Positions 25,571 through 34,186 of a stretch of 64,000 nt of DNA are shown here, in pieces. The stretch covers positions 1 to 64,000 of the forward strand of contig NZ_CALPBW010000009.1 in assembly GCF_943169845.1 (NCBI RefSeq). Reading direction: 5' to 3'. The stretch comes from Peptoniphilus rachelemmaiella (lineage in GTDB: Bacteria; Bacillota; Clostridia; Tissierellales; Peptoniphilaceae). Positions within the stretch are counted from its first letter, which is position 1, and every line of letters begins with the position of its first letter. Position numbers and translations under genes: made by a program. Under the pieces are notes generated by a model. The model was not told the origin of the DNA. It did no database searches and saw only the letters and a program-made list of their open reading frames with translations.

Positions 25571-26242
25571 TTACACCCCGAAAGTTTCTACGCCTAGGTA
25601 ATCTTTGTGGTGACCGGTCAGGGAGAATATGACCCACTCGCCGATGTTTTGCGCGTGATCCCCGACCCGCTCCAGGTACTTAGCGATTTGCAAAAGGTCC
25701 ACCAATTCCTCGGGATCTTCTTTTCCACTTTGCAAATTGCCGATGAGTTTTTTCCGCACTTGCACAAAGAGATCGTCTACCACGTCGTCGTGATTGATGC
25801 ACTGGGTGGCCAAGTCTTCGTCTTTTGTGATGAAGGCGTCTACCGCCATTTTAATCATGGCCGTGGATTCTTCAAACATACGAGTGATTAAATCCGTGGT
25901 TACGGAAAGGGGCTTATCGTCCATGGTAAGAGAAATTTCGCAGATGTCCTGAGCGTGATCGCCGATGCGTTCCAAGTCCGTAATAATCTTTAAAGCCGCG
26001 GAGATAAAGCGTAAATCCCCGGCCACAGGCTGTTGCTTCAAAAGTAGCATGAGGCACATATCCTCGATCTGCCGCTCCATGCGATCCACGTCACGGTCGT
26101 TTTCGGATACGGCATCGGCAAGCTTTTTGTCTCGCTCTTTTAATGCCTTCATGGCATCGGCCACGGCTTGTTCCACCGCAGCAGCCATTTTTATCAACTG
26201 GGTATTTAATTCGTTTAATTCCAAATCGTATTGTTTTCTCAT
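25571..26242 (-). CDS. phoU: Phosphate signalling regulator PhoU
   Basis: 223 aa, two PhoU helical bundles. The E/DxxxD-type metal-binding repeats are visible around residues 80-100 (DLERIGDHAQDICEI) and 185-200 (YLERVGDHAQNIGEW). PhoU links the Pst transporter to PhoR and represses the regulon under high phosphate. It lies between pstB and phoB, 12 bases after pstB. Confidence 0.95.
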   Translation of the reverse strand: MRKQYDLELNELNTQLIKMAAAVEQAVADAMKALKERDKKLADAVSENDRDVDRMERQIEDMCLMLLLKQQPVAGDLRFISAALKIITDLERIGDHAQDICEISLTMDDKPLSVTTDLITRMFEESTAMIKMAVDAFITKDEDLATQCINHDDVVDDLFVQVRKKLIGNLQSGKEDPEELVDLLQIAKYLERVGDHAQNIGEWVIFSLTGHHKDYLGVETFGV

Positions 26243-26254
26243 GCCATCCCCCTA

Positions 26255-27013
26255 TTAACCGAAACGACCGGTAATGTAATCTTCCGTGCGCGTATCTTGC
26301 GGATTAGAAAACATTCTTTCCGTCGTATCCATTTCAATGACTTCTCCCGTAAGGAAAAATGCCGTCTTGTCCGATACCCGCGCCGCCTGTTGCATATTGT
26401 GCGTGACCATAACAATAGTATAATCCTTTTTCAAATCCTGTACCAGTTCCTCAATTTTTAATGTGGAAATCGGGTCCAGCGCCGAGGTGGGCTCATCCAT
26501 TAAAAGCACTTCCGGTTCCACGGCCAAGGCTCGGGCGATGCAAATCCGCTGTTGCTGTCCACCGGATACCTCCGTGGCCCGTTGGTGGAGCTTGTCTTTC
26601 ACTTCATCCCAAATGGCGGCGCCCTTTAAGGATCGCTCCACAATTTCGTTCAAATCGTTTTTATTTTTTATGCCGTGGGTCCTGGGACCATAGGCGATGT
26701 TGTCGTAAATGCTCATGGGAAAGGGGTTGGGGCTTTGAAATACCATGCCCACCCGCTTCCTCAGAAGGTTCACATCGTAGCCGGGCGCGTAAATATCTTC
26801 CCCGTCTAAGAGCATATGGCCTTCGATGCGGCAATCTTCCACCAAATCGTTCATGCGGTTAAGGCTCTTTAACATGGTGGATTTCCCGCAACCCGACGGG
26901 CCGATAAACGCCGTGATTTCATTACTCTTTATATCCAAATTGATCTTTTTTAACGCTTGAAAGTCGCCATACCACAAATCCACGTCGCTGACGAATAGTT
27001 TTGTCTCACTCAT
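26255..27013 (-). CDS. pstB: Phosphate ABC transporter ATPase PstB
   Basis: 252 aa ABC ATPase. Walker A is GPSGCGKST, the ABC signature is [14 protein letters not shown], and Walker B is [13 protein letters not shown] followed by the switch His in VTHNMQQA. The C-terminal [10 protein letters not shown] ending is typical of PstB. It is abutted by pstA with no gap, then phoU. Confidence 0.97.
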   Translation of the reverse strand: MSETKLFVSDVDLWYGDFQALKKINLDIKSNEITAFIGPSGCGKSTMLKSLNRMNDLVEDCRIEGHMLLDGEDIYAPGYDVNLLRKRVGMVFQSPNPFPMSIYDNIAYGPRTHGIKNKNDLNEIVERSLKGAAIWDEVKDKLHQRATEVSGGQQQRICIARALAVEPEVLLMDEPTSALDPISTLKIEELVQDLKKDYTIVMVTHNMQQAARVSDKTAFFLTGEVIEMDTTERMFSNPQDTRTEDYITGRFG

Positions 27014-27832
27014 TTAATTGCCTCCTGCTAATTTCGATCCGATAAAGGAACTGAACGCGTTAATTAATAGGGTTAATACGATTAGAATAAAGCCCGTGGC
27101 AAATGCCTGATCCACAAACAGCCCTTCCGTGGAAAGGACGTACATGTGAAGGGACAAGGTGCGGCCCGAGGATAAAAGGCTTTTGGGCATGTCGGTGGTC
27201 GTCCCTAAGGTAAACATGAGGGCCGCCGTCTCGCCGACGCAGCGGCCGATGGCCAAAATGACGCCGGACAAAATCCCCGGCACGGCCACGGGAAGGACGA
27301 CGCGAATAATGGTGCGAAGTTTTCCCGCCCCTAAGGCGAGGGAGCCGCTACGTAAACTGTCGTTGACGGCCATTAAGGCTTCTTCCGTGGAGCGGATGAT
27401 TAAGGGCAGGATCATAATGGACAGAGTAAAGACCCCGGAAAGAATGGAATAACCCAGCTTCAAAGCGATGGAGAAAAACAACATACCGAAGAGTCCGTAG
27501 AGAATGGAGGGAATTCCGGAGAGGGTTTCCGTGGTGAGGCGAATCACTTCCACGATGCGGCTGCCTTTTTTTGCATATTCCACCAAATAAAAGCCGGTGA
27601 AGACGCCGAGCGGCGTGGCAATTAAAAGAGAGAGTGCCACGACGATGAGGGTGGTAATAATGGCGGGAAACATGGACACGTTCTCCGTGGTGTAGGTTTT
27701 TTCAAACATGGCTCCGTTTAAATGGGGTGCCCCTTTGAATACGATATAGCCGACGAGAATCATTAAGACGGCGAAGGTCGTAAAGGCCGCCGCGAGGATA
27801 AGGCCGCGAACAATGGCCGAGCGCGTTTTCAT
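27014..27832 (-). CDS. pstA: Phosphate ABC transporter permease PstA
   Basis: 272 aa membrane protein with about six hydrophobic helices. The cytoplasmic coupling loop EALMAVNDSLRSGSLALGAGKLRTI contacts PstB. It starts inside the pstC stop codon (one-base overlap), and pstB follows immediately. Confidence 0.95.
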   Translation of the reverse strand: MKTRSAIVRGLILAAAFTTFAVLMILVGYIVFKGAPHLNGAMFEKTYTTENVSMFPAIITTLIVVALSLLIATPLGVFTGFYLVEYAKKGSRIVEVIRLTTETLSGIPSILYGLFGMLFFSIALKLGYSILSGVFTLSIMILPLIIRSTEEALMAVNDSLRSGSLALGAGKLRTIIRVVLPVAVPGILSGVILAIGRCVGETAALMFTLGTTTDMPKSLLSSGRTLSLHMYVLSTEGLFVDQAFATGFILIVLTLLINAFSSFIGSKLAGGN

Positions 27833-28689
27833 CAGTCCATCCTCCTTTTTACAACATTAAAGACAAGATTAATCAGCAAGATAAATATGAAGAGCACCAC
27901 GCCGGTTGCGATTAAGGCTTCTCGGTGGGCGCCGCTCGCGTAGGCCATTTCCAAGACGATGTTGGCCGTCATGGTCCGGGTGCCCATTTTTATGCTCTCG
28001 GGCACGATGGGCTGATTGCCTGCAATCATAATGACCGCCATGGTTTCGCCGATGGAGCGGCCGATGCCGAGAATGATCGCCGCCAAAATCCCCGACTTCG
28101 CCGCCGGCACCACCACCCGCATCAAGCTGCGTTCGTGGGTCGCCCCGAGGGCGATGGAGCCTTGATAGTAGGATGTGGGCACGGAACGCAGAGACGACTC
28201 AGAGAGGCCGATGATCGTGGGAAGAATCATGATCCCCAAAAGCACCGACGCCGTAAAGACCGTCATCCCCGTGCCGCCCCACCAACCGCGCACCATGGGC
28301 ACGAAGACCATGAGGCCGAAGAAACCGTAGATAATCGAAGGGATCCCTGCCATGAGGTTCACAGCGGGCTTCAAAATTTTGTAAAGCCGACTCGGGCAAT
28401 AAAATGCCATGAACACGGCAGTTAAGACCCCGATGGGCACGCCGACGATAATCGATCCGATGGTGACGTAAACAGAGCCTACGATCATGGGCAGAATTCC
28501 GAAAGACGGCGGCGAGGCCGTGGGCTTCCAATCCGTTCCCATTAAAAACTTCGCAATCCCCGTCTGTAAAATAAAGGGCAGGCCGTTTTTAAAAATAAAG
28601 TAACAAATAACAATAATCGAGAAAACCGAGATGAGGGAGCAAAGCAGAAATATATACTCCCACGTCTTTTCAAAACCTTTTGAATGCAT
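27832..28689 (-). CDS. pstC: Phosphate ABC transporter permease PstC
   Basis: 285 aa, about six membrane helices, with the coupling loop SSLRSVPTSYYQGSIALGATH. The start ATG 28689 is preceded by AAAAGGAGGAGG. An in-frame GTG at 28707 would make this purine run coding and is rejected. It is the first gene of the pstCAB-phoU-phoB-phoR unit, separated from pstS by a terminator but with its own Pho box. Confidence 0.94.
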   Translation of the reverse strand: MHSKGFEKTWEYIFLLCSLISVFSIIVICYFIFKNGLPFILQTGIAKFLMGTDWKPTASPPSFGILPMIVGSVYVTIGSIIVGVPIGVLTAVFMAFYCPSRLYKILKPAVNLMAGIPSIIYGFFGLMVFVPMVRGWWGGTGMTVFTASVLLGIMILPTIIGLSESSLRSVPTSYYQGSIALGATHERSLMRVVVPAAKSGILAAIILGIGRSIGETMAVIMIAGNQPIVPESIKMGTRTMTANIVLEMAYASGAHREALIATGVVLFIFILLINLVFNVVKRRMD

Positions 28690-28748
28690 TCTCCTCCTCC
28701 TTTTCACGGCTACTTTATCAAGGTATTCTTAGGAAAAGATATGGCTTA

Positions 28749-28765
28749 TGTAAAATCCATGTAAA
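28749..28765. promoter_or_regulatory. Pho box upstream of pstC
   Basis: The plus strand reads TGTAAA-ATCCA-TGTAAA, that is TTTACA-N5-TTTACA in the direction of pstC. It is a perfect 6-base direct repeat at 11-base spacing and matches the Bacillus PhoP-box consensus. It lies about 60-75 bases before the start codon. Confidence 0.7.
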
Positions 28766-28766
28766 C

Positions 28767-28792
28767 AAAAAACAGGCGTCCGAAGACACCTG
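28767..28792 (-). terminator. Terminator (attenuator) between pstS and pstC
   Basis: On the minus strand CAGGTGTC-TTCG-GACGCCTG is followed by six T (one G-U pair in the stem). It lies directly after pstS and abuts the pstC Pho box. pstS is probably made in excess over the membrane complex. Confidence 0.85.
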
Positions 28793-28803
28793 CTTTGATT
28801 TGT

Positions 28804-29757
28804 TTATTTTGCCAGATCGCCCCATGCGGTCATGTCGCCTTTAAAGATGCTTTTGATTTGTTCCAAGGTAATGTCTTTCGCCGGATTGTCTTTGTTGACG
28901 ATGACGGCGATGCCGTCTTGTGCCAAGACCGTTCCTTGAACTTTGCCTTTTTCTTCATCTTTGAGTTCGCGGGAGCTCATGCCGATTTGTGCCGTTCCTT
29001 CGGCGGCTGCGGTGATCCCTGCAGACGAACCGTTGGATTGAATTTGAATATTGGCGCCGCTGTTCACTTTCTTGTAGGCTTCAACTAATTTTTCCATTAA
29101 GGGGGTGACGGAGGTGGAGCCTGCCACGGTGATTTCGCCGCTGACATTGCCGGGGGTGTAATCGCCCGCTTGTTCGTTCTTTACATAGCCTGCTTCTTCG
29201 GCAATGGCTTGGCCGTCTTTCGACAGAGCAAACTTGATAAAGTCGGCTTCTAAGGAGCCTTCCTTCGGTTCGCCTTTGGTGACCAAGAGGAAAGGACGAG
29301 CCAATTTGTAGTCGCCGCTTAAAATATTGGCCGGCGTCGCTTCCACGCCTTCCAAAGTGAGGGCCTTGACCGTGTCGTTTAAAGAGCCAAGGGAAATGTA
29401 GCCGATGGCCGAGGGGTTGCCTGCTACGGTGGTCATAACGCCGTTGGTGGAGTTTTGTACCGTCGCCGATGCCGTGGTGTTGTCCACTTCTTGTTCGCCG
29501 TTCTTTTCCAAAAGACCGGTAATTTCAGTAAAGGCGCCGCGGGTACCGGAGCCGTCTTCCCGGGTGATGACGGCGATTTGACCCAGCTTATCCAAGTCGC
29601 CGCTTTCCGCGCCCTTGGACGCGTTGGCGGTGTTTTTAGAATTATTTGTCGCCTGATCGTTGCCGCCCTTACCATTGTTGCCGGAGCCTGCGCATGCGAC
29701 AAGACTCAGTGCCAAGAGGGAGGCCCCGATGGCCAGTTTTACATTTTTAAATTTCAT
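28804..29757 (-). CDS. pstS: Phosphate-binding lipoprotein PstS with circularly permuted domain order
   Basis: Extracellular phosphate receptor, 317 aa. Signal peptide with lipobox LVAC (Cys22), then a Gly/Asn/Ser-rich linker. In ordinary PstS the AGSTSV half comes first and the TREEGSGTRGAF half second. Here the order is reversed: ITREDGSGTRGAF, AIGYISLGSL and LARPFLLVTKGE come first (about 62-205). ITVAGSTSVTPLMEKL, QSNGSSAGI, IGMSSRELKDEEKG and LAQDGIAVIVNKDNP then form the C-terminal half (about 210-317). All phosphate-contacting motifs are present, so it should bind phosphate. The start 29757 is chosen for AGGAGG upstream and the signal peptide. It is monocistronic with a Pho box. Confidence 0.93.
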   Translation of the reverse strand: MKFKNVKLAIGASLLALSLVACAGSGNNGKGGNDQATNNSKNTANASKGAESGDLDKLGQIAVITREDGSGTRGAFTEITGLLEKNGEQEVDNTTASATVQNSTNGVMTTVAGNPSAIGYISLGSLNDTVKALTLEGVEATPANILSGDYKLARPFLLVTKGEPKEGSLEADFIKFALSKDGQAIAEEAGYVKNEQAGDYTPGNVSGEITVAGSTSVTPLMEKLVEAYKKVNSGANIQIQSNGSSAGITAAAEGTAQIGMSSRELKDEEKGKVQGTVLAQDGIAVIVNKDNPAKDITLEQIKSIFKGDMTAWGDLAK

Positions 29758-29834
29758 CCTTTGATTCCTCCTATAAAAATCTTCATCAACTAAATGCATT
29801 GTATCGGCCACCTATTAAACCGATATGATTTCAA

Positions 29835-29851
29835 TGTAAAGAGGATGTAAA
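29835..29851. promoter_or_regulatory. Pho box and promoter region of pstS
   Basis: The plus strand reads TGTAAA-GAGGA-TGTAAA, that is TTTACA-N5-TTTACA toward pstS. The proximal TTTACA can double as the -35, with TTTAAT (29814-29819) about 15 bases on as the -10. This is the usual layout of PhoP-activated promoters in Bacillus. A third TTTACA-like element lies nearby at 29868-29873 in the other orientation. Confidence 0.7.
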
Positions 29852-29868
29852 TCTTTTCGGAGCAGGAT

Positions 29869-30327
29869 TTACAATAGCTCGTCGATATCGTGGATCATGT
29901 CTCGCGGTTCCCGATCCGATGGGAAATGGCTACGCAAGTGGCCGTCGCGATCGATGAGAAATTTCTCAAAATTCCAATGAATGGGATCGTCGCCTTCGTT
30001 TAAGGCGACAAACAGCGGATGGGCCTCCTCTCCTATGACCTTGACCTTTGAAAACATGGGAAAGGTGACGCCGAATTGAGATTGTACAAATTCCTCGATT
30101 GCCGCCTCATCTTCCGGCTCCTGGCCCCCGAATTGATTGCAGGGAAAGCCCAAGACGACAAAGCCGTCGTCATTGTAGCGCTCGTAAATGCGCTGAAGCC
30201 CTTCATACTGATGGGTGCATCCACAAAGACTGGCCGTGTTTACCACAAGCACCACTTTGCCCTCGTAGTCGCTGAAATCGACGGTGTGTCCGTGAATGTC
30301 TTTGGCGGAAAATTCGTAAAAATTCAT
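29869..30327 (-). CDS. Glutathione peroxidase family thiol peroxidase
   Basis: Reduces peroxides, 152 aa. The family tetrad is present: peroxidatic Cys35 in TASLCGCT, Gln69 in FGGQEP, Trp118 and Asn119 in HWNFEKFL; GFPCNQFGGQEP is unmistakable. The enzyme is the cysteine (not selenocysteine) form. The resolving cysteine usual in thioredoxin-dependent members (in the EFC helix) is replaced by Val in IEEFVQS. Cys37, two residues after the peroxidatic one, is unusual and might serve. In an anaerobe the reductant is more likely thioredoxin than glutathione. It is monocistronic, with a strong promoter and GGGAGGG ribosome binding site. Confidence 0.9.
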   Translation of the reverse strand: MNFYEFSAKDIHGHTVDFSDYEGKVVLVVNTASLCGCTHQYEGLQRIYERYNDDGFVVLGFPCNQFGGQEPEDEAAIEEFVQSQFGVTFPMFSKVKVIGEEAHPLFVALNEGDDPIHWNFEKFLIDRDGHLRSHFPSDREPRDMIHDIDELL

Positions 30328-30347
30328 CTAATCCCTCCCTTTCCATT

Positions 30348-30376
30348 AGTATACGATAAAATAATATCTTTCTCAA
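30348..30376 (-). promoter_or_regulatory. Promoter of the peroxidase gene
   Basis: The minus strand reads TTGAGA, exactly 17 bases, TATACT (30348-30353), followed by about 20 bases to the start codon. It is one of the best sigma-A promoters in the window. Confidence 0.75.
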
Positions 30377-30460
30377 TTAAAACGGCAAACATTTTCCGGA
30401 TAAGCGTCTCCATTGAAACGCCCATGGCGAAACATAGCGGAAACGCGATTTCGCCCATCA

Positions 30461-30491
30461 AAAAAGGACCAAGTCAATGACCTGGTCCTTT
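30461..30491 (-). terminator. Terminator of the pyruvate:ferredoxin oxidoreductase gene
   Basis: The stem AAAGGACCA/TGGTCCTTT (30463-30471 with 30483-30491) and an inner GTCA/TGAC are followed by a T-run on the minus strand. Confidence 0.85.
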
Positions 30492-30506
30492 GTTTGTTTT
30501 AAGAAA

Positions 30507-33500
30507 TTAGCCGTTTAAACGTTCGTAGTTTTCGAAGCGTTCTTTGGCGTTTCTTTCTGCTGCTTCGTAAAGTGCTTCTGCACGTTCGGGGAACAGCTTC
30601 TTCAAGGACGTGTAACGAACTTCGCCTTCGAGGAATTCTCTGTAGGGTTTCGTCGGAGCCTTGGAGTCTAAGCTGAAGGGGTTCTTGCCTTCATCTTTGA
30701 GGGTCGGGTTGTATCTGTACAGGTGCCAGTAACCGGTATCCACTGCTTTCTTTTCTTCAGCGATGGAAACGCCCATACCTTGGCGAATGCCGTGGTTGAT
30801 ACAGGGAGCGTAAGCGATTACTAAGGAAGGTCCGTTGTAAGCTTCAGCTTCTTTAATGGCCTTGAGGGCTTGGTTCTTGTCGGCGCCGATGGCGATTTGT
30901 GCGACGTAAACGTAGCCGTAGCTGGTCATCATGAGACCTAAGTCTTTCTTGCGAACTTCCTTACCGTTGGATGCGAATTTTGCAACTGCAGCCGTCGGGG
31001 TAGCCTTGGACGATTGACCACCGGTGTTGGAGTAAACTTCGGTATCGACAACCATGACGTTGATGTTTTCGCCGCTGGCCAATACGTGGTCTAATCCGCC
31101 GTAGCCGATGTCGTATGCCCAACCGTCACCGCCGAAGATCCATTGCGACGGTTTGATTAAGACGCGTTTCATGCTGTTGATGGAAGCCAAGAGCTTGTCA
31201 GCTTCAGCATTGCCGGTCTTCTTGTCGAGCAAGGGAAGAATCTTGGCCGTAGCAGCCTTGGTAACTTCGTAGCTGTCGGAGTCTTCCAACCAAGCGTCGA
31301 ATGCTTTGGCGATTTCTTCGTCAGCACCTAATTCCTTGAATTCTTCCATGTGTTTCTTAATGGTTGCTCTTTGTTGATCAACTGCAACCTTCATGCCGTA
31401 GCCGTATTCTGCGTTATCTTCGAACAAGGAGTTAGCCCAAGAGGGACCTTGGCCCTTGTCGTTGGTGCAGTAAGGCATACTCGGTGCGGAACCGCCCCAG
31501 ATCGAGCTACAACCCGTTGCGTTTGCAATCATCATGTGATCACCGAAGAGTTGCGTAACTAATTTGATGTAGGGGGTTTCACCACAGCCTGCACAAGCGC
31601 CGGAGAATTCCAGGTGAGGCATGTGGAATTGCGAGTTCTTAACATTGTCTGCAGGAATTTGATCTTGCTTGGAAGATACGGTTTCTGCAAACTTCCAGTT
31701 GTCAGCTTGTTTTTCGAATTCGTTTTCGAAAGGTACCATGACAAGTGCTTTTTCCTTTGCGGGGCAAACTTGTGCACAGTTACCGCAACCGGTACAGTCG
31801 AGGGGAGAAACTTGAATGCGGTATTCAAAGCCTTCCAAGCCTTTACCGTTGGGTTTCTTCGTTTCGAAGGATGCCGGTTTCTTCGCTGCTTCTTCTTCGT
31901 CTAACAAGAATGGACGAATAACAGCGTGGGGGCAAACGAAGGAACATTGGTTACATTGGATACAGTTTTCAATTTTCCATTCGGGAATGTTAACTGCGAT
32001 ACCACGTTTTTCGTATCTGGAAGTACCGGACATGAAGGTACCGTCTTCCATGCCGACGAATGCGCTGACGGGAAGGTCATTACCTTCTTGGCGAGTCATG
32101 GGAACGAGGATGTCGTTAATGAATGCCGGTGCGCCTTCGATTTCGTGGGATTCGGTTTCGCTTAAGTTTGCCCATGCCTTCGGGTAGTCAACCTTGTGAG
32201 CAGCGTTCATACCTGCGTCAACTGCAGCGTAGTTCATGTTGACGATGTCTTCGCCCTTGTGACCGTAGTCTTTAACGATGGCTTCTTTTAATTTTTCTGC
32301 TGCAACTTCTTCGGGAAGAACTTCGGAAAGTTTGAAGAATGCTGCTTGCATAACCATGTTGGTACGGTTACCTAAGCCGACTTCGCCTGCGATCTTCGTT
32401 GCGTTGATGATGTAGAAGTCTACGTCGTTTGCAGCGATGGAACGCTTCAAGCTTGCGGGAAGATTTTCTTCTAATTCAGCTTCATCCCAGGTGGTGTTCA
32501 ATAAGAAGGTACCGCCTTTTTTGATGCCGCGAAGCAAGTCGTATTGGTGTACGTAGGATTGCTTGGAGCAGGAGATGAAGTTTGCGGAAGTTAACAAGTA
32601 GGTAGAAGTAATCTTGTTGTGACCGAAACGCAAGTGAGACATGGTAACGCCGCCGGATTTCTTCGAGTCATAGTCGAAGTAACCTTGTGCATACATGTCG
32701 GTGCCGTCGCCGATGATCTTAATGGCGCTCTTGTTTGCACCGACGGTACCGTCGGAACCGAAGCCCCAGAATTTACAACCGATGGTTCCTTCCGGTTCGG
32801 TGAGAATTTCTTCATCGATGGAAAGGGACAGGTTGGTAACATCATCGACAATACCGATGGTGAATCCGTTTTTCGGTTCGCTTGCACGCAGGTTCTTGAA
32901 GACTGCGAGAATTTGAGACGGGGTGGTGTCCTTGCTGCCTAAGCCGTAGCGGCCGCCGATAATAACGGGACGATCGTCGCGGTCATAGTACATGTCTTTG
33001 ACGTCGAGCATTAAGGGTTCAGCAGTTGCGCCTTTTTCCTTGGTGCGGTCTAAGACAGCCACTCTCTTGACACTCTTCGGCATGGCGTCGAGGAAGTGTT
33101 TCTTGGAGAAGGGACGATAGAGGTGAACTTTCAGTAAACCGACTTTTTCGCCCTTAGCGTTTAAGTAGTCTACAACTTCTTCAATGGTTTCGGTTACAGA
33201 ACCCATAGCTACGATGACGTCTTCTGCATTTTCGTCGCCATAGTAGTTAAACAGTTCGTAGTTTCTGCCGGTTAATTCGGAGATTTGCTTCATGTAATCT
33301 TCGGTGATACCGATGATGTCGGTGTAGAAGTGGTTGGCAGCTTCTACTTCTTGGAAGTAAATGTCCGGGTTTTGTGCAGTACCGCGAACTTCGGGATCTT
33401 GGGGAGCCAAAGCGCGTGCTCTAAATGCATTCACTGCGTCCATGTCGACGAGTTTTGCCAAGTCGTCGTATTCGAGGACTTCGATCTTTTGGATTTCGTG

Positions 33501-34031
33501 GGAAGTACGGAAACCGTCGAAGAAGTGAACGAAGGGAACGCGGCCTTTAATGGCGGCTAAGTGAGCAACACCGGCTAAGTCCATGGCCTCTTGTACGGAA
33601 CCGGAAGCGAGTAATGCAAAACCGGATGCACGAGCGGCCATAACGTCTTGGTGGTCACCGAAAATGCTCAGTGCGTGGCTAGCTAATGCACGAGCTGCAA
33701 CGTGGAATACGCCGGGAAGTAATTCCCCTGCGATCTTGTACATGTTCGGGAGCATCAAGAGGAGACCTTGAGATGCGGTGTAGGTCGTGGTCAAAGCACC
33801 TGCTTGAAGTGCACCGTGTACGGCACCTGCGGCGCCGGCTTCGGATTGCATTTCCTTTACAGATACTTCGTTGCCGAAAATATTCTTTCTGTGATTACTG
33901 GCCCAGGCATCAATATGTTCTGCCATCGGGGATGAGGGCGTGATCGGGTAGATGCACGCTAAGTCAGAGAACGCATAAGCCACGTGCGCGGCGGCTGTGT
34001 TCCCGTCCATTGTTTTCATCGTCTTTGCCAT
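30507..34031 (-). CDS. nifJ: Pyruvate:ferredoxin (flavodoxin) oxidoreductase, single-chain
   Basis: Oxidises pyruvate and CoA to acetyl-CoA and CO2 with reduction of ferredoxin, 1174 aa, the usual homodimeric form. The N-terminal pyrimidine domain (ACIYPITPSSPMAEHIDAW) is followed by the gamma region and a bis-4Fe4S ferredoxin domain (CIQCNQCSFVCPHAV and CTGCGNCAQVCPAKE, around residues 690-760). The C-terminal TPP domain has GACAGCGETPYIKLV, the proximal cluster cysteines and GDGWAYDIGYGGLDHVLASG. Codon use is visibly more biased than in neighbours, as expected for a very highly expressed enzyme. It is monocistronic with a near-consensus promoter. It feeds ferredoxin to Rnf. Confidence 0.97.
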   Translation of the reverse strand: MAKTMKTMDGNTAAAHVAYAFSDLACIYPITPSSPMAEHIDAWASNHRKNIFGNEVSVKEMQSEAGAAGAVHGALQAGALTTTYTASQGLLLMLPNMYKIAGELLPGVFHVAARALASHALSIFGDHQDVMAARASGFALLASGSVQEAMDLAGVAHLAAIKGRVPFVHFFDGFRTSHEIQKIEVLEYDDLAKLVDMDAVNAFRARALAPQDPEVRGTAQNPDIYFQEVEAANHFYTDIIGITEDYMKQISELTGRNYELFNYYGDENAEDVIVAMGSVTETIEEVVDYLNAKGEKVGLLKVHLYRPFSKKHFLDAMPKSVKRVAVLDRTKEKGATAEPLMLDVKDMYYDRDDRPVIIGGRYGLGSKDTTPSQILAVFKNLRASEPKNGFTIGIVDDVTNLSLSIDEEILTEPEGTIGCKFWGFGSDGTVGANKSAIKIIGDGTDMYAQGYFDYDSKKSGGVTMSHLRFGHNKITSTYLLTSANFISCSKQSYVHQYDLLRGIKKGGTFLLNTTWDEAELEENLPASLKRSIAANDVDFYIINATKIAGEVGLGNRTNMVMQAAFFKLSEVLPEEVAAEKLKEAIVKDYGHKGEDIVNMNYAAVDAGMNAAHKVDYPKAWANLSETESHEIEGAPAFINDILVPMTRQEGNDLPVSAFVGMEDGTFMSGTSRYEKRGIAVNIPEWKIENCIQCNQCSFVCPHAVIRPFLLDEEEAAKKPASFETKKPNGKGLEGFEYRIQVSPLDCTGCGNCAQVCPAKEKALVMVPFENEFEKQADNWKFAETVSSKQDQIPADNVKNSQFHMPHLEFSGACAGCGETPYIKLVTQLFGDHMMIANATGCSSIWGGSAPSMPYCTNDKGQGPSWANSLFEDNAEYGYGMKVAVDQQRATIKKHMEEFKELGADEEIAKAFDAWLEDSDSYEVTKAATAKILPLLDKKTGNAEADKLLASINSMKRVLIKPSQWIFGGDGWAYDIGYGGLDHVLASGENINVMVVDTEVYSNTGGQSSKATPTAAVAKFASNGKEVRKKDLGLMMTSYGYVYVAQIAIGADKNQALKAIKEAEAYNGPSLVIAYAPCINHGIRQGMGVSIAEEKKAVDTGYWHLYRYNPTLKDEGKNPFSLDSKAPTKPYREFLEGEVRYTSLKKLFPERAEALYEAAERNAKERFENYERLNG

Positions 34032-34069
34032 TTCAACCTCCTAATATAACAACATTATCCTATGACTCA

Positions 34070-34097
34070 ATTATATCAGTCATTAATTGAATTTCAA
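34070..34097 (-). promoter_or_regulatory. Promoter of the pyruvate:ferredoxin oxidoreductase gene
   Basis: The minus strand reads TTGAAA, 16 bases, TATAAT (34070-34075), then a leader of about 30 bases with AGGAGG. It is near-consensus, fitting strong expression. Confidence 0.75.
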
Positions 34098-34186
34098 GTC
34101 GTTGACCGAAGTATTCAATATTTCAATCTGTTAAAAAACGAACATGCTACTGCCACGGATTTTTTTGTCGTTATGGCGCACAATCT

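Noticed and set aside
28690-28707. Upstream GTG start of pstC
   Set aside because: Its codons consist of the AGGAGGAGG ribosome binding site of the ATG at 28689.
30377-30460. Small RNA between the peroxidase promoter and the oxidoreductase terminator
   Set aside because: Only short, weak inverted repeats and no promoter directed into the segment.
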